11,893 nucleotides of DNA from 2-01-FULL-44-17 sp036517175 (lineage in GTDB: Bacteria; Patescibacteriota; Minisyncoccia; 2-02-FULL-40-12; IGHO2-01-FULL-4-A). The stretch spans positions 1 through 11,893 of the forward strand of contig DATDXQ010000009.1 in NCBI GenBank assembly GCA_036517175.1. The letters are read 5' to 3'. Below are positions 11,789-11,893 of the stretch, one piece after another (position 1 is the stretch's first letter; every line of letters starts with the position of its first letter). Both the position numbers and the translations under genes were made by a program. The notes under the pieces are model-generated. The model did not search any database and had not been told where the DNA came from. It worked only from the letters and a program-made list of their open reading frames with translations.

Positions 11789-11893
11789 GGAGTCGGCTTC
11801 GACTAAAACTTTCTTCCGAAAGTTTTGTCTAGCCACCTGCTCGCGTGATTTTCTGCCAATTGCAGAAAATCACATGCTCCGCCGTTCGACTCC
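11789..11893. repeat. multi-armed palindromic element at the window edge
   Basis: Outer arms GGAGTCG (11789-11795) and CGACTCC (11887-11893) close a structure with two internal hairpins: AAAACTTTC/GAAAGTTTT (11805-11813 with 11818-11826, loop TTCC, extended by GAC/GTC past one bulged base) and GTGATTTTCTGC/GCAGAAAATCAC (11845-11856 with 11862-11873, loop CAATT). The element may continue beyond the edge, since G11788 and others precede the left arm. Recurrence elsewhere cannot be seen here. Confidence 0.6.

Larger units (their letters stand above)
11474..11893. other. gene-poor right end holding promoter and repeats
   Basis: About 420 bases without a convincing gene. In order: the ribosome binding site and promoter of the 132-aa gene (to 11541), repeat copy 2 (11604-11655), a terminator-like hairpin (11735-11762) and a multi-armed palindrome (11789-11893). 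A 48-codon plus-strand frame, 11576-11722, overlaps repeat copy 2 and is discussed as a finding, not called as a gene. Confidence 0.7.

Noticed and set aside
11881..11893. GTTCGACTCC at the edge resembles a tRNA T-loop
   Set aside because: The flanking bases do not make a T-stem; the CGACTCC pairs instead with GGAGTCG at 11789-11795.
10850..11893. CRISPR array
   Set aside because: Repeats are few, unequally spaced and hairpin-rich, with a gene between copies; no regular spacers and no cas genes.

Overview
The window reads as a piece of an AT-rich, compact bacterial genome, most likely a member of the Patescibacteria (CPR, Parcubacteria-like). This rests on the style of the PNPase sequence, the rpsO-to-pnp neighbourhood with an inserted NYN-domain gene, a lone XerC/D-type recombinase, a short stand-alone GIY-YIG protein, many small unknown membrane proteins, very short leaders and stop codons that touch their terminators. 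The assignment is from remembered family patterns, not a search. Two genes fit it poorly: an indoleamine 2,3-dioxygenase homologue and a TonB-type energy transducer. The standard code works throughout (no TGA recoding needed).

Layout. 1-3861 (minus strand) is the RNA/translation block: rpsO, a NYN/LabA-like putative RNase, a membrane-anchored unknown, a terminator, a roughly 160-base leader, then pnp, which runs off the left edge only a few residues before its expected end. 3932-5155 (minus) is a secreted lytic transglycosylase. It is divergent from a plus-strand tyrosine recombinase (5252-6169) whose promoter places transcription start at or beside its GTG, so the mRNA may be leaderless. The recombinase converges on the dioxygenase gene (6181-7320, minus), and the two share one bidirectional terminator that contains both stop codons. 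Upstream of the dioxygenase on the same strand lies the TonB-like gene (7396-8151), with no terminator between them, so they may form a two-gene unit. Next, all on the minus strand, come an unknown 124-aa protein (8298-8672), an unknown 164-aa protein (8860-9354), pyrE (9453-9992), a 114-aa membrane protein (10096-10440) and a GIY-YIG nuclease-like protein (10590-10829).

The right end (10830-11893) is the accessory and most unusual part. A nested hairpin lies just upstream of the GIY-YIG gene. Two directly repeated modules, each a hairpin followed by an identical 19-base core, bracket a 132-aa membrane-protein gene that has its own strong promoter, an operator-like dyad, a strong Shine-Dalgarno and a terminator. 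The window ends in a multi-armed palindromic structure. The hairpins differ in stem sequence but keep pairing by compensatory changes, and they keep a similar 14-base loop. They look like a REP-like family or cassette-boundary elements. A link to the GIY-YIG protein or to a tyrosine recombinase is a hypothesis only.

How the genes might work together: rpsO, the NYN protein and PNPase suggest coupled ribosome and RNA-turnover functions; the lytic transglycosylase acts on peptidoglycan; PyrE makes OMP in pyrimidine synthesis or salvage; the TonB-like protein and the haem-dependent dioxygenase could be linked through haem or tryptophan handling, but nothing in the sequence proves this. No tRNA, rRNA, CRISPR array or classical insertion sequence was found.
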